A stretch of 64,000 bases of DNA from Ferirhizobium litorale (GCA_030028905.1 JALDYZ010000006.1:124001-188000), one strand, 5' to 3'; numbered from the stretch's first letter, positions 29,122 to 41,243 are shown. The notes: generated by a model from the letters alone, not told the origin. Made by a program: numbers and translations.

Positions 29122-29907
29122 ATGCGTGACCTGCTGAACGACCTCTCCGAAGGCCTGAGCCATCCGGATCCGATCCGCAGATCGCAGATCCAGATGAAGA
29201 AGCCGCTGCCGAAGCGCTTCTACAAGGACGTTGCCGTGACGGATAGCGACGGTTCCTTTGCAATTGCCCTTGACGGAAAACCGGTCAGGACCCCGGCCAA
29301 GCAGGTACTCGCCGTACCGACGGCGGAGCTTGCCGGATTGCTCCGTGCCGAATGGGAGGCGCAGAGCGAGGAGATCGATCCGGCAACCATGCCGGTGACC
29401 CGACTGGTCAACACCGCGCTCGATGGCATCGCCAACGATACCCAGGCGGTGTTCGAGGACATCCTGCGGTTTGCAGCCAACGACCTGCTTTGCTATCGCG
29501 CTACAGGTCCCGAAAGGCTCGTGGCGCGCCAGGCCGAGCGCTGGGATCCGCTGATCGATTGGGCCGCCCACACGCTCGGCGCCCGCTTTATCCTGGCCGA
29601 AGGCGTCATCCACCAGGAACAGCCGCGCGAGGCGATCTCAGCCTTTGCAGTGACGTTGCGCAAATACGATACGGCGCTCGAGCTTGCGTGCCTGCACACC
29701 ATGACCTCGCTGATGGGTTCGGCGATCCTGGCGCTGGCTGTCGCAGAAGGTCGGCTGTCGCTGGACGAAGCCTGGGCGCTTGCGCATCTTGACGAAGACT
29801 GGACCAACGAGCACTGGGGCAGCGACAGCGAGGCCGAGGAACGCCGCGCAATGAGGCTTGCGGAACTCAAAGCAGCGACGGATGCATTTTCGGCGCTGAA
29901 AAGTTGA
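29122..29907 (+). CDS. ATP12-family F1-ATPase assembly chaperone
   Basis: 261 residues. ATP12 proteins, known from mitochondria and alphaproteobacteria, bind the alpha subunit of F1 before assembly. The family region is visible: PKRFYKDVAVTDSDGSFAIA, LDGKPVRTPAKQVL, LVNTALDGI, DILRFAANDLLCYRA and ERWDPLIDW, with a C-terminal helical part (LAHLDEDWTNEHWGSDSEAE). It closes the rluC-HAD-ATP12 transcription unit, an order I remember as common in rhizobia. Confidence 0.93.
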   Translation: MRDLLNDLSEGLSHPDPIRRSQIQMKKPLPKRFYKDVAVTDSDGSFAIALDGKPVRTPAKQVLAVPTAELAGLLRAEWEAQSEEIDPATMPVTRLVNTALDGIANDTQAVFEDILRFAANDLLCYRATGPERLVARQAERWDPLIDWAAHTLGARFILAEGVIHQEQPREAISAFAVTLRKYDTALELACLHTMTSLMGSAILALAVAEGRLSLDEAWALAHLDEDWTNEHWGSDSEAEERRAMRLAELKAATDAFSALKS

Positions 29908-29976
29908 AAATAGGGCTTCACTAACAATAGCCGGAGAATGCTACAGTCGCATCGTGCGCTCGCTCGGATTCGATTC

Positions 29977-30600
29977 ATGGTTCCTCAACGGTTCTTCGGC
30001 CTTTTTGCGTTTCTGATACTGCCCATCGTGGCGGCGTGCTCGATCGAAAGGCCGTCGCTCGAGGAAAAAACCCCGAGATATGACGTTCGGCAGGCGGTGG
30101 TGATCGCCAAAGGCGACATTCCACCAGCGTTGATAGAGGGCGTGGATCGGCGCGTGGAGGATGCCATTCAGGCAACGGTTCGCCAGGAACCCTTGCCGCG
30201 CGTCGTCCTCACCATCGAGATCCAGGAGGTCGAAAAGCAGATCGGGCAGAAGCGCGATCGCAACTCGGCAATCGTGACGGCGCGGGCAACTGCGGTGGAA
30301 AACGGCATGCAGGTCGCGCTGATCACCTTCCGGGTCTTCCAGTATGGTAGTCTCGAAATGGCTGACGAGGGGCTGGCCGAGGAAATCGCCGCCCGCATTC
30401 GCAGCATTTTCGACCTCCAGCGACCGAGCATAACACGACAGCAACCGCAGCAATTGCAGGCACCGGCGGTTTCTATCGACGGCGCGCCGCTGCCTTCGGC
30501 AACGACATCAAATCCCGGTATGGCCACGCCACCACCGGACGTCAGCGCCGCCGCCTGCGTACCGGGAATTGGGCAGGATTGCCCGCAACAAAATCCGTAA
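29977..30600 (+). CDS. Putative lipoprotein, unknown function
   Basis: 207 residues from the ATG at 29977 (an ATG at 29938 adds 13 residues and would push the signal inward). A signal peptide ends in a lipobox: LFAFLILPIVAACS, with the cysteine at residue 21 as the lipid site. The mature part has an alpha/beta domain (KGDIPPALIEGVDRRVEDAI, then VVLTIEIQEVEKQI) and a proline/glutamine-rich tail (about residues 150-207). I do not recognise the family. Probably anchored to the periplasmic face of a membrane. Confidence 0.75.
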   Translation: MVPQRFFGLFAFLILPIVAACSIERPSLEEKTPRYDVRQAVVIAKGDIPPALIEGVDRRVEDAIQATVRQEPLPRVVLTIEIQEVEKQIGQKRDRNSAIVTARATAVENGMQVALITFRVFQYGSLEMADEGLAEEIAARIRSIFDLQRPSITRQQPQQLQAPAVSIDGAPLPSATTSNPGMATPPPDVSAAACVPGIGQDCPQQNP

Positions 30601-30728
30601 GGTGTTCATCACCAGCCGGTGACGTGCTGTCCGGTTGGCGTGCCGACGCAACGTCGCGCTTCGCCTGACGGTCTTGCAATACGGGACCGAAAGGCGCACA
30701 TCGGCGCGATACGACTTTGGGAGATATC

Positions 30729-31625
30729 ATGACGACGTCCCGCCACACGCTGCGCGCGCTCGATCACCTCGTATTGCCGGCCGTTGATGTCGAGACGGCC
30801 CGGAAGCGGTTGTCCGCCCTCGGATTTACCGTTGCCGGTGACGCCCGCCATCCCTTCGGCACCGAGAACGCTTGCGTGTTCCTGGCGGACGGGACGTATC
30901 TCGAGCCACTGGCCATCGCAAGCCGCGAGGAATGCGAGGAGGCGGCACGCTCTGGCAACGTCTTCGTCGCTCGCGACCAGGCCTACAGGTTCCGTCGCGG
31001 GCAGGACGGATTTTCGGCAGTTGTCGTGACGACCGACGATGCCGGCGCCGACGATGCGGCCTACCGCGAGAACGGGATATCCGGCGGCGAGATGCTGGAG
31101 TTTGCGAGACCGGCCAGAACCGCGGATGGGGCGGAAGTGATCGCACGCTTCCGGCTGGCCTTCGCGGCCGACCTGCGCGCGCCGGATTTTTTCCTGTTTG
31201 CCTGCCAGCGGCTCAATCCGCTGCCGGCCGATAGGGCCGCGCTCGAGACACATGAAAACGGTGCCATCGGCATCACCGAAGTGGTGCTCTCCGAGCCGAA
31301 CCCGACCGATTTCCAGTATCTCCTTCAGGAAGTCTTCTGCCAGCGCGAGGTCAACGCCCATTCCTTCGGCATGGACATCATGTCGGAGAATGTGAAGATC
31401 TCGGTGCTCAACCCGCAGGGCATGCAGGGCTTCTTCGGCATGAGGACATCTACCCATGCGCGCGGCCTACGCGGGCGAGCAATCGTCTTCACTGTCGGCA
31501 ATCTTGCCGTGACAGAGGCCTTCCTTGCTGGTAATGGCGTCGCATTCGAACGGATCGGCAGCCGTATCGTGGTAGCGCCGGCGCCCGGGCAGGGTGCGGC
31601 CTTTGCATTCGAGGAGCAAGCATGA
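30729..31625 (+). CDS. VOC-family protein (glyoxalase-like domain)
   Basis: 298 residues from the ATG at 30729; the start at 30717 is an alternative. N-terminal segment LRALDHLVLPAVDVETARKR begins a VOC-type fold (Glyoxalase_3-like, from memory), and the gene shows two halves, consistent with a tandem of the fold. The substrate is unknown. Its stop overlaps the kdsA start by 4 bases (ATGA), a coupling also present in related rhizobia as I remember it; this does not by itself prove a role in Kdo synthesis. Confidence 0.8.
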   Translation: MTTSRHTLRALDHLVLPAVDVETARKRLSALGFTVAGDARHPFGTENACVFLADGTYLEPLAIASREECEEAARSGNVFVARDQAYRFRRGQDGFSAVVVTTDDAGADDAAYRENGISGGEMLEFARPARTADGAEVIARFRLAFAADLRAPDFFLFACQRLNPLPADRAALETHENGAIGITEVVLSEPNPTDFQYLLQEVFCQREVNAHSFGMDIMSENVKISVLNPQGMQGFFGMRTSTHARGLRGRAIVFTVGNLAVTEAFLAGNGVAFERIGSRIVVAPAPGQGAAFAFEEQA

Positions 31626-32470
31626 GCAGTTCCACCAATTCCGAAGTCATCGTTGGCGAGGGAGCAGCCGAGGTCCGGTTCTCCAATTCGGCGAAGCTGT
31701 CGCTGATCGCCGGCCCCTGCCAGATGGAAAGCCGGGAGCACGCCTTCATGATCGCCGGCGCGATGAAGGAGCTTTGCGACAAACTGGGCATCGGCCTTGT
31801 CTACAAATCCTCCTACGACAAGGCGAACCGCACGTCGCTCTCCGGCAAGCGCGGCATCGGCCTCGACAAGGCCATGGACGTTTTTTCCGATCTCAAGAAG
31901 GAGTTCGGTTTCCCGGTTCTGACCGACGTGCATACAGAAGAGCAGTGTGCCGCCGTCGCGCCGGTCGTCGATGTCCTGCAGATCCCGGCCTTCCTGTCGC
32001 GCCAGACCGACCTGTTGGTCGCTGCCGCGAAAACCGGACGCGCGATCAATGTCAAGAAGGGGCAGTTCCTCGCACCCTGGGACATGAAGAACGTGCTCGC
32101 CAAGCTCAATGACAGCGGCAACCAGAATGTTCTGCTGTGCGAGCGCGGCGCGTCTTTCGGCTACAACACGCTGGTCTCCGACATGCGTTCGCTGCCGATC
32201 ATGGCGTCGCTGGGCGCGCCGGTGATCTTCGATGCGACCCATTCGGTGCAGCAGCCGGGCGGGCAGGGTGGTTCGTCGGGAGGTCAGCGGGAATTTGTCG
32301 AGACGCTGGCGCGCGCTGCGGTCGCAGTCGGGGTGGCAGGCGTGTTCATCGAGACCCACCAAGATCCGGACCACGCGCCCTCCGACGGCCCGAACATGGT
32401 GCACCTGAAGGACATGCCGCGTCTGCTGGAAAAGCTGCTTGCCTTCGACGCGATCGCCAAGACGAACTGA
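31622..32470 (+). CDS. kdsA: 3-deoxy-D-manno-octulosonate 8-phosphate synthase
   Basis: 282 residues, standard length. Condenses arabinose 5-phosphate and phosphoenolpyruvate to Kdo-8-phosphate for lipopolysaccharide. Family motifs: LIAGPCQMESREHA, YKSSYDKANRTS, GLDKAMDVFSDLK, VLTDVHTEEQ, FLSRQTDLLVAAA, KKGQFLAPWDM and CERGASFGYNTLVSDMRSL, then IFDATHSVQQPGGQGG. The Asn in DKANRT (rather than Cys) plus CERG pattern should allow the metal-independent versus metal-dependent type to be settled by alignment. Confidence 0.97.
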   Translation: MSSSTNSEVIVGEGAAEVRFSNSAKLSLIAGPCQMESREHAFMIAGAMKELCDKLGIGLVYKSSYDKANRTSLSGKRGIGLDKAMDVFSDLKKEFGFPVLTDVHTEEQCAAVAPVVDVLQIPAFLSRQTDLLVAAAKTGRAINVKKGQFLAPWDMKNVLAKLNDSGNQNVLLCERGASFGYNTLVSDMRSLPIMASLGAPVIFDATHSVQQPGGQGGSSGGQREFVETLARAAVAVGVAGVFIETHQDPDHAPSDGPNMVHLKDMPRLLEKLLAFDAIAKTN

Positions 32471-32511
32471 GGCGGCAATCGGCGAAAGCCAATGGCCTTT
32501 CGAATAAGAAC

Positions 32512-32548
32512 AATCCCGCCGCAACCGAATGGCCGTGGCGGGATTTGT
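32512..32548. terminator. Bidirectional terminator between kdsA and the chemoreceptor gene
   Basis: AATCCCGCC (32512-32520) and GGCGGGATT (32537-32545), 9-bp perfect arms with a 16-base loop, followed by TTG on the plus strand and TGTTC on the minus strand. Lies between two convergent genes. Confidence 0.5.
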
Positions 32549-32578
32549 CGTTCGTGTCGTGTGATCCTTTCGCCTGGC

Positions 32579-34393
32579 TCAGGCGGCGGTGCGGACGTGG
32601 CCGGCAGTGCCAACCATCTGGAAGCGTGACAGCAAGCGGTTCAGCTTGAGCGCCTCCTCGCCTAGGTGGCGGCAGGCCGAGTTGGTTTCCTGCACCATCG
32701 CTGCATTCTGCTGGGTGACCTGATCCATCCGGTTCACGGCGGTGTTGACCTCAACAAGCGCGGTGGATTGTTCGGAGGAGGAGCGAACGATCGCCTCGAT
32801 CAGCGCCGTGACCGCCAGCAACTGCCGGTCGATATCGCCAAGCGCCTCGCCGGTGCGACTGACCAGCGAGACTCCAGCGGCGACCTGTGTCGAGGATGTG
32901 GCAATCAGCGCATTGATCTCCTTTGCCAGATTGGCGGAACGGCCGGCGAGGTCGCGCACCTCCTGGGCCACCACGGCAAAACCCTTGCCGGCTTCGCCGG
33001 CGCGAGCCGCCTCGACCCCTGCATTCAGCGCCAGGAGGTTGGTCTGAAACGCGATCTCATCGATGACATTGATGATCTTGCGAATCTGCGCGGATGATTC
33101 CTCGATCTTTTCCATCGCGACGACGGCCTCTTCGACAATGGCGGCGGAATTCCCGGCACTCTCCTTGGTCTTCACCATCATCGCGCCGGCTTCATGTGCC
33201 CGCTCGGACGAGGCCCTGACGGTCGCGGTGATCTGGTCGAGAGCGGACGCGGCCTGCTCGAGGGACGCCGCCTGGTGCTCGGTGCGCTGCGCGAGGTCGT
33301 CCGTGCCCGAAGCGATGTCGCTGGAACCGGATTGGACGATGTCGGTCGCCGCCGAGATTTCCTTCATTGCATCGCAGAGCATGCGGACGCTGGTGTTGAA
33401 CTCGGCGCGCAGTTTTTCGTAAGCCGGCGCGAAGGGCCGTTCGAGGCGCACGGTCAGGTCACCGCTCGACAGGTGTTCCAGCCCCACACTGAGGCTTGCG
33501 ATGACGTGGTCGCGCGCCATGGCTTCCTCCTCTCTGGCGCGGGCGACGGCGGCGTCCTCTTCGGCACGTGCTTGCCGTTCAGCATCCTGACCGCGGCGGA
33601 TCGCATTTCGCTCCTCTGCCGATTCGCGGAACACCGTGACCGCCCGCGCCATCGCGCCGATCTCGTCGGCCCGGCGGACATAGGGGACCTCGCGGGAATA
33701 GTCCCCACTGGCCAGCACCGCCATATAGTCGCGCATGGCGGCGAGCGGCATGACGGCGCGGCGGCGGAACGTGTAGAGGCCGCCGACCAGCAATGCGATG
33801 GATGCCAGCGCCGCCACCGCTGTGACCGCCGAAAGCAGGGAAGTCTGCTCGGCGGCGCCTCTCTCTGCCTCGGCGAGAAAATTGTTTGCCATTTCCACGA
33901 GTTCGTTCACGGCCTTCTCGTGGACATGGAAATTGTGTTCGAGCTTTTCGAGGGCGGTATCGATTGCAGCGGGGTCATTGGTATGGATGGCCGGCATCAG
34001 ATCCTCGACAATGACCTGCCAGAACTCGTCGCCCTTGACGAGTACATCCTCCAGCAACTTCTGCTTGAGCTCGTTCTTTAGCGTCGAATCGATCCAGTAT
34101 CTCCGTCGATCCTCGTAGGCTGGCTTCAATACGTTCTCGATGCGCGCAATGTTCGGCGCGGCCAGTGCAGGACGCCGCGCCGCTTCGAGCGCCAGCATGT
34201 AGGATTCGATCAGGTAGAGCGGTGGCGGCAGGATGTCGGCGACAAGATCCTTGCCGTAGATGATCTGCTTGTAGACCTCGCCGTTCACCCGCAACTTGTT
34301 GAATGCATAGGCCTGGATGCCGATCGACGCGATCAGCCCCGAGATGACCACGATGCCGAACAGCGCAAGGCCGCGTGCAATGCTGAGCTTCAT
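32579..34393 (-). CDS. Methyl-accepting chemotaxis protein
   Basis: 604 residues from the ATG at 34391-34393; 25 upstream in-frame residues have no support. A membrane helix (about 6-30), a periplasmic mostly helical sensor domain of about 160 residues, a second membrane helix ([20 protein letters not shown]), a HAMP domain ([19 protein letters not shown]) and the signalling domain. The hairpin tip [20 protein letters not shown] then [20 protein letters not shown] binds CheA/CheW. The C-terminus (AGHVRTAA) lacks a CheR-binding pentapeptide. The ligand is unknown. It stands between kdsA and eno. Confidence 0.95.
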   Translation of the reverse strand: MKLSIARGLALFGIVVISGLIASIGIQAYAFNKLRVNGEVYKQIIYGKDLVADILPPPLYLIESYMLALEAARRPALAAPNIARIENVLKPAYEDRRRYWIDSTLKNELKQKLLEDVLVKGDEFWQVIVEDLMPAIHTNDPAAIDTALEKLEHNFHVHEKAVNELVEMANNFLAEAERGAAEQTSLLSAVTAVAALASIALLVGGLYTFRRRAVMPLAAMRDYMAVLASGDYSREVPYVRRADEIGAMARAVTVFRESAEERNAIRRGQDAERQARAEEDAAVARAREEEAMARDHVIASLSVGLEHLSSGDLTVRLERPFAPAYEKLRAEFNTSVRMLCDAMKEISAATDIVQSGSSDIASGTDDLAQRTEHQAASLEQAASALDQITATVRASSERAHEAGAMMVKTKESAGNSAAIVEEAVVAMEKIEESSAQIRKIINVIDEIAFQTNLLALNAGVEAARAGEAGKGFAVVAQEVRDLAGRSANLAKEINALIATSSTQVAAGVSLVSRTGEALGDIDRQLLAVTALIEAIVRSSSEQSTALVEVNTAVNRMDQVTQQNAAMVQETNSACRHLGEEALKLNRLLSRFQMVGTAGHVRTAA

Positions 34394-36124
<1,731 letters not shown>

Positions 36125-36157
36125 ATATGTCTTTGCAGGATGATCGCATCCATGCTG

Positions 36158-36185
36158 GCCCGGGTCTTTCGACCCGGGCTTTTTT
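36158..36185 (+). terminator. Intrinsic terminator after eno
   Basis: GCCCGGGTC-TTTC-GACCCGGGC, 9-bp perfect stem with a tetraloop, followed by TTTTTT. It begins 34 bases after the eno stop codon. Confidence 0.95.
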
Positions 36186-36266
36186 GTGCGTGCGGTAACA
36201 TAGTCAACGGACGGTTAATCTCTGGCAGCTAGCTTTGGCGCAGGTATCGCGTATGGGAATCCCGCC

Positions 36267-36584
36267 ATGTGGACAAGGCATCACAAGAAAAGACGACACG
36301 GCCGTTTCGTGCTTCCGGCAATTACCGTCGCCTTTCTCGGTTACTTCGGCTATCATTCCTTGAATGGAGACTTCGGGCTCAGGGCCGCCGAAGGATTCGA
36401 GAAACGCCGCATAGAACGGGAGAGGGATCTGGCGAAGCTGGTGGCGAAGCGCAAGGAGCTCGAAAAGGAGGTCGAGCTGATGAGCGACGGTTCGCTGGAT
36501 AAGGATATGCTGGATGAAAAGGCGCGCTACACGCTCAATGTATCGCGGGCTGATGAAATCGTCATTTTCAACTCATATTTCTGA
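36267..36584 (+). CDS. ftsB: FtsB/DivIC-type septum formation initiator
   Basis: 105 residues: basic N-terminus (HHKKRRHGR), one membrane helix (about 14-31, FVLPAITVAFLGYFGYHS) and a periplasmic coiled coil (about 42-75, RRIERERDLAKLVAKRKELE). This is the layout of FtsB in the FtsQLB divisome complex. The ATG at 36267 gives a normal length. In its own transcription unit between the eno terminator and pdhA; the eno-ftsB-pdhA order is frequent in rhizobia from memory. Confidence 0.85.
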   Translation: MWTRHHKKRRHGRFVLPAITVAFLGYFGYHSLNGDFGLRAAEGFEKRRIERERDLAKLVAKRKELEKEVELMSDGSLDKDMLDEKARYTLNVSRADEIVIFNSYF

Positions 36585-36603
36585 TTAACCGGAAATCGGT
36601 TAA
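36585..36603. repeat. Inverted repeat TTAACCG/CGGTTAA between ftsB and pdhA
   Basis: Perfect 7-bp arms around GAAAT, beginning at the first base after the ftsB stop. There is no good T-run after it, so it could be a weak terminator or an operator for the pdh promoter downstream. Confidence 0.4.
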
Positions 36604-36733
36604 CATATATTTCTTCATGTGTTTCAAATAGTTACATTGAATACGAGCCATGCAATTCTAGCATTGCTGCTGGATGAATTCTTGCCTATGGTACGCGTGC
36701 CAATGAACTAGAAAGAAACACAGGGAGGGATGA

Positions 36734-37780
36734 ATGGCGCCGCGAAAATCCGCGTCCGTTTCCAGCCGCAAGTCCGCGGCAAAGCCTGCCAAAACAGATT
36801 TCAACGGTGGTGCGATCGCAGAGTTCGATCGCGAGACCGAACTCGCTGCCTATCGCGAAATGTTGCTGATCCGCCGTTTCGAGGAAAAGGCCGGCCAGCT
36901 TTACGGCATGGGTTTCATTGGCGGTTTCTGTCACCTCTATATCGGTCAGGAAGCAGTCGTCGTCGGCATGCAGATGGCGCAGAAGGAAGGCGACCAGGTT
37001 ATCACCGCCTACCGCGACCACGGCCATATGCTCGCCTGCGGGATGAATGCGCGCGGCGTGATGGCCGAACTGACAGGACGTCGCAGCGGCTATTCCCGAG
37101 GGAAGGGCGGCTCGATGCACATGTTCTCCAAGGAAAAGAATTTCTACGGCGGCCACGGCATCGTCGGTGCCCAGGTGTCGCTCGGCACCGGTCTGGCCTT
37201 CGCCAACAAGTACCGTGGCAACGACAGCGTGGCTGTCGCCTACTTCGGCGATGGCGCCGCCAATCAGGGTCAGGTTTACGAGAGCTTCAACATGGCCGCT
37301 CTCTGGAAGCTGCCGATCGTCTACATCGTCGAGAACAACCGCTACGCCATGGGGACCTCGACAACGCGTGCAACCGCCCAGTCGAACTATTCGCTTCGCG
37401 GTACGTCGTTCGGCATTCCCGGCATGCAGGTCGATGGTATGGACGTTCGCGCCGTAAAGGCGGCGGCGGACGAAGCGCTCGCGTATTGCCGTTCCGGCAA
37501 GGGGCCGATCATTCTCGAAATGCTGACGTACCGCTACCGCGGCCATTCGATGTCCGACCCGGCGAAATACCGTACCAAGGAAGAGGTGCAGAAGATGCGC
37601 TCCGAGCAGGACCCGATCGAACAGGTGCGCGCGCGCCTAATCGAGAAGGGTTGGGCTACGGAAGACGATCTGAAGGCGATCGACAAGGAGGTCCGCGATA
37701 TCGTTGCCGATAGCGCCGATTTTGCCCAGTCTGATCCGGAGCCGGATGTATCCGAGCTCTACACCGACATTCTGCTGTAA
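36734..37780 (+). CDS. pdhA: Pyruvate dehydrogenase E1 component, alpha subunit
   Basis: 348 residues, preceded by GGGAGGG. Thiamine-diphosphate-dependent decarboxylation of pyruvate, as a heterotetramer with PdhB. The first 33 residues are basic and Ala-rich (a disordered arm seen in alphaproteobacteria); the catalytic fold starts at about 38. TPP motif: [20 protein letters not shown] then [11 protein letters not shown]; phosphorylation-loop-like segment [17 protein letters not shown]. First of pdhA-pdhB-pdhC. Confidence 0.98.
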   Translation: MAPRKSASVSSRKSAAKPAKTDFNGGAIAEFDRETELAAYREMLLIRRFEEKAGQLYGMGFIGGFCHLYIGQEAVVVGMQMAQKEGDQVITAYRDHGHMLACGMNARGVMAELTGRRSGYSRGKGGSMHMFSKEKNFYGGHGIVGAQVSLGTGLAFANKYRGNDSVAVAYFGDGAANQGQVYESFNMAALWKLPIVYIVENNRYAMGTSTTRATAQSNYSLRGTSFGIPGMQVDGMDVRAVKAAADEALAYCRSGKGPIILEMLTYRYRGHSMSDPAKYRTKEEVQKMRSEQDPIEQVRARLIEKGWATEDDLKAIDKEVRDIVADSADFAQSDPEPDVSELYTDILL

Positions 37781-37797
37781 TCGGGGAGGGACGACCC

Positions 37798-39186
37798 ATG
37801 CCAATCGATATTCTCATGCCCGCCCTGTCTCCGACGATGGAAGAAGGCACGCTTTCCAAATGGCTGAAGCAGGAAGGCGATACTGTCAAATCAGGCGACG
37901 TCATCGCTGAAATTGAAACCGACAAGGCGACGATGGAAGTTGAAGCCGTGGACGAAGGCGTGATCGGCAAGCTGCTGGTTCCGGCCGGCACCGAAAACGT
38001 GAAGGTCAATGCCAAGATTGCCGTGCTGCTGCAGGATGGCGAATCGGCCTCGGACATTTCGACCGCTGCAGCCGCTCCGGCTGCCGAATCCGCTCCGGCT
38101 GCGCCGTCGCAGACCGAAGAAAAGCCCGCATCCTCACAGGCTCCGGTTCCTGCCGAGCCCAAGGCGCCGGCTCCGAACGATCCTGAAATCCCGGCCGGCA
38201 CAGAAATGGTCTCCATGACCGTTCGCGAGGCCCTTCGCGATGCGATGGCCGAGGAAATGCGTGCCGACGAGAACGTCTTCGTCATGGGCGAGGAAGTTGC
38301 CGAGTATCAAGGCGCCTACAAGATCACGCAGGGCCTGCTGCAGGAATTCGGACCGCGCCGCGTGGTCGATACGCCGATCACCGAACATGGCTTTGCCGGC
38401 GTTGGTGTCGGCGCCGCGATGGCCGGCCTGAAACCGATCGTCGAGTTCATGACCTTCAACTTCGCCATGCAGGCGATCGACCAGATCATCAATTCGGCGG
38501 CAAAGACTCTCTATATGTCCGGCGGCCAGATGGGCGCGCCGATCGTTTTCCGCGGCCCGAACGGTGCTGCAGCCCGCGTTGGGGCCCAGCACAGCCAGGA
38601 CTACGCCGCATGGTATAGCCAGATCCCTGGCCTCAAGGTCGTCATGCCCTACACGGCAGCCGACGCCAAGGGTCTGCTGAAAGCCGCTATCCGCGACCCC
38701 AACCCGGTCATCTTCCTCGAGAACGAAATCCTCTACGGCCACCACTTCGACGTGCCGAAGCTCGACGATTTCGTGCTGCCGATCGGCAAGGCCCGTATTC
38801 ACCGCGCCGGCAAGGACGCAACCGTCGTCTCCTTCGGAATCGGCATGACCTATGCGGTCAAGGCTGTCGCCGAACTGGAAGCGATGGGCATCGACGTGGA
38901 ACTGATCGACCTGCGCACCATCCGCCCGATGGATCTGCCGACGGTGATCGAATCGGTGAAAAAGACCGGTCGTCTCGTCACCGTCGAGGAAGGCTACCCG
39001 CAGTCGTCCGTCGGCACCGAGATCGCCACCCGCGTTATGCAGCAGGCCTTCGACTATCTCGATGCGCCGATCCTGACGATCGCCGGCAAGGATGTGCCGA
39101 TGCCCTATGCGGCCAACCTCGAGAAGCTGGCGCTGCCCAACGTTGCCGAAGTCGTCGATGCGGTGAAAACCGTCTGCTACAAATAA
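37798..39186 (+). CDS. pdhB: Pyruvate dehydrogenase E1 beta subunit with N-terminal lipoyl domain
   Basis: 462 residues. Residues 1-80 are a complete lipoyl domain ([17 protein letters not shown], lipoyl lysine in [17 protein letters not shown]), then a Pro/Ala linker (about 85-135), then the E1 beta catalytic domain ([51 protein letters not shown]). A lipoyl domain on E1 beta is an alphaproteobacterial trait. The domain is nearly identical to that of PdhC, encoded next. Confidence 0.98.
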   Translation: MPIDILMPALSPTMEEGTLSKWLKQEGDTVKSGDVIAEIETDKATMEVEAVDEGVIGKLLVPAGTENVKVNAKIAVLLQDGESASDISTAAAAPAAESAPAAPSQTEEKPASSQAPVPAEPKAPAPNDPEIPAGTEMVSMTVREALRDAMAEEMRADENVFVMGEEVAEYQGAYKITQGLLQEFGPRRVVDTPITEHGFAGVGVGAAMAGLKPIVEFMTFNFAMQAIDQIINSAAKTLYMSGGQMGAPIVFRGPNGAAARVGAQHSQDYAAWYSQIPGLKVVMPYTAADAKGLLKAAIRDPNPVIFLENEILYGHHFDVPKLDDFVLPIGKARIHRAGKDATVVSFGIGMTYAVKAVAELEAMGIDVELIDLRTIRPMDLPTVIESVKKTGRLVTVEEGYPQSSVGTEIATRVMQQAFDYLDAPILTIAGKDVPMPYAANLEKLALPNVAEVVDAVKTVCYK

Positions 39187-39201
39187 GGGGAGGGCGTAAC
39201 G

Positions 39202-40551
39202 ATGCCGATCAACATCACCATGCCTGCCCTTTCTCCGACGATGGAAGAAGGAAATCTCTCCAAGTGGCTCGTCAAGGAAGGCGACAAGGTCAAGTCTGGC
39301 GACGTGATCGCCGAGATCGAGACCGACAAGGCGACCATGGAAGTGGAAGCCGTCGATGAGGGTACGGTCGCCAAGATCGTCGTGCCCGCCGGTACCGAAG
39401 GCGTGAAGGTCAATGCCCTGATCGCCGTTCTGGCCGGTGAAGGCGAGGATGTCGCTTCCGCCGCTGCCAAGGGCGGGAACGGTGCGGCACCGGCCCCTGC
39501 AGCAGCCGCCAAGGCGGAAGCGCCGGCTGCTGCCGCAGCAAAGCCGGAAGCCGTTTCGGCTCCCGCTGCCGCCGCACCTGCCGCGACGAAGGCCGACGGC
39601 AAGCGCGTGTTCTCATCCCCGCTCGCCCGCCGTTTGGCGAATGAAGCCGGGATCGACATTGCCTCGGTTGCCGGTTCCGGTCCGCATGGCCGCGTCGTGA
39701 AGGCGGATGTCGAGACGGCTGTCGCCGGCGGCACCGCCAAGGCGGCTGCGTCGGCTCCGGCTCCGGCTGCTGCTGGAGCGCCAACGCCCGCTGCGCCGGC
39801 AATGGCCAAGGCGCCTTCGGACGATGCGGTCCTCAAGCTGTTCGAGCCGGGTTCCTACGAACTCGTGCCGCATGACGGCATGCGCAAGACCATCGCCAAG
39901 CGGCTGGTGGAATCGAAGCAGACGATCCCGCACTTCTACGTCAGCGTCGATTGCGAGCTCGATGCCCTGCTGGCTCTGCGCACGCAGTTGAACGATGCCG
40001 CACCCCGCAAGGACGGCGCGCCGGCCTACAAGCTCTCGGTCAACGACATGGTCATCAAGGCCATGGCGCTGGCACTGCGTGACGTTCCGGATGCCAACGT
40101 CTCCTGGACCGAGAACAACATGGTCAAGCATAAGCACGCCGATGTCGGCGTGGCCGTGTCGATCCCCGGTGGGCTGATCACGCCGATCATCCGACAGGCG
40201 GAAACCAAGAGCCTGTCTGCGATCTCCAACGCGATGCGCGACCTCGGCAAGCGGGCCAAGGAGCGCAAGCTGAAGCCGGAGGAATACCAGGGCGGTACGA
40301 CGGCCGTGTCCAACATGGGCATGATGGGCGTCAAGAACTTCGCCGCTGTGGTCAATCCGCCGCATGCGACGATCCTGGCGGTCGGCGCCGGCGAACAGCG
40401 GGTCATCGTGAAGAATGGTGCCATGGTCATCGCAAACGTCATGGCCGTGACGCTTTCGACCGATCACCGTTGCGTCGACGGAGCGCTCGGCGCCGAGCTT
40501 CTGGCAGCGTTCAAGGGTTACATCGAAAACCCGATGGGCATGCTGGTGTAG
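39202..40551 (+). CDS. pdhC: Pyruvate dehydrogenase E2 (dihydrolipoamide acetyltransferase)
   Basis: 449 residues. One lipoyl domain (1-80, lysine in [17 protein letters not shown]), an Ala/Pro-rich linker, a peripheral-subunit-binding domain (about 134-170, [20 protein letters not shown]), a second linker and the catalytic domain ending with the [14 protein letters not shown] active site (His and Asp). Forms the core of the complex and transfers acetyl to CoA. Starts 15 bases after pdhB. Confidence 0.98.
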   Translation: MPINITMPALSPTMEEGNLSKWLVKEGDKVKSGDVIAEIETDKATMEVEAVDEGTVAKIVVPAGTEGVKVNALIAVLAGEGEDVASAAAKGGNGAAPAPAAAAKAEAPAAAAAKPEAVSAPAAAAPAATKADGKRVFSSPLARRLANEAGIDIASVAGSGPHGRVVKADVETAVAGGTAKAAASAPAPAAAGAPTPAAPAMAKAPSDDAVLKLFEPGSYELVPHDGMRKTIAKRLVESKQTIPHFYVSVDCELDALLALRTQLNDAAPRKDGAPAYKLSVNDMVIKAMALALRDVPDANVSWTENNMVKHKHADVGVAVSIPGGLITPIIRQAETKSLSAISNAMRDLGKRAKERKLKPEEYQGGTTAVSNMGMMGVKNFAAVVNPPHATILAVGAGEQRVIVKNGAMVIANVMAVTLSTDHRCVDGALGAELLAAFKGYIENPMGMLV

Positions 40552-40566
40552 CGGCCGGGACGCGCG

Positions 40567-41211
40567 ATGACAAAAACCGTCCTTTGCTACGGCGATTCAC
40601 TTACCTGGGGCTATGACGCCGAAACCCTCGGTCGTCATGCGCTCCAGGACCGCTGGCCGAGCGTTTTGCAAAAGGCGCTCGGGCCCGAGGTCGAGGTGAT
40701 AGCGGAAGGACTGAACGGGCGCACCACCGGTTATGACGACCATCTGGCCGATTGTGACCGCAACGGCGCGCGGATTCTGCCGACGCTGCTGCACAGCCAT
40801 TCGCCACTCGACCTGGTCGTCATCATGCTCGGCTCGAACGACATGAAGCCGGTGATCGCCGGTACTGCGTTCGCGGCCGTGCAGGGCATGCAGCGATTGG
40901 TGGAACTGGTCCGTCACCACGCCTGGCCGATGGGCGACGAGAGCGGTCCGGAGATCCTGATCGTCTCGCCGCCACCTATCTGCGAAACGGCGGACTCGGC
41001 CTTCGCGGCGATGTTTGCCGGTGGCGTCGAGCAGTCCGCGATGCTGGCGTCGCTCTACCACGACCTTGCCGATGAACTCGAATGCGGGTTCTTCGATGCG
41101 GGGTCGGTGGCGGTGACAACGCCGCTCGACGGGGTGCACCTCGATGCCGCCAATACCCGGGCGATCGGGCGGGGGCTGGAGCCGATCGTCCGTGTGATGC
41201 TCGGCTTATGA
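40567..41211 (+). CDS. SGNH/GDSL hydrolase (arylesterase-like)
   Basis: 214 residues. Block I CYGDSLTWGYD (nucleophile Ser), block II GLNGRTTGYDD (Gly), block III MLGSNDMK (Asn) and block V DGVHLDAAN (Asp and His) are intact. From memory it resembles the octameric SGNH arylesterase/acyltransferases of mycobacteria and rhizobia; the native substrate is unknown. No signal peptide, so cytoplasmic. It starts 15 bases after pdhC and could be on the same transcript. Confidence 0.92.
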   Translation: MTKTVLCYGDSLTWGYDAETLGRHALQDRWPSVLQKALGPEVEVIAEGLNGRTTGYDDHLADCDRNGARILPTLLHSHSPLDLVVIMLGSNDMKPVIAGTAFAAVQGMQRLVELVRHHAWPMGDESGPEILIVSPPPICETADSAFAAMFAGGVEQSAMLASLYHDLADELECGFFDAGSVAVTTPLDGVHLDAANTRAIGRGLEPIVRVMLGL

Positions 41212-41229
41212 GTTTGATCTTGCTTGTGT

Positions 41230-41243
41230 TTGATCAGGATCAA
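41230..41243 (+). promoter_or_regulatory. Perfect FNR/FixK box before the DUF465 gene
   Basis: TTGAT-CAGG-ATCAA, an exact match to TTGAT-N4-ATCAA, lies 57 bases before the DUF465 start. A possible -10 (TATAGC, 41263-41268) puts a start site near 41275-41278, so the box centre is about 40 bases upstream, the activating position. This suggests an internal low-oxygen promoter inside the pdh-lpd cluster. Confidence 0.7.

Noticed and set aside
36214-36604. CtrA-type TTAA-N7-TTAA sites near ftsB
   Set aside because: The two TTAA boxes of 36585-36603 are 11 bases apart, not 7, and form a hairpin instead.
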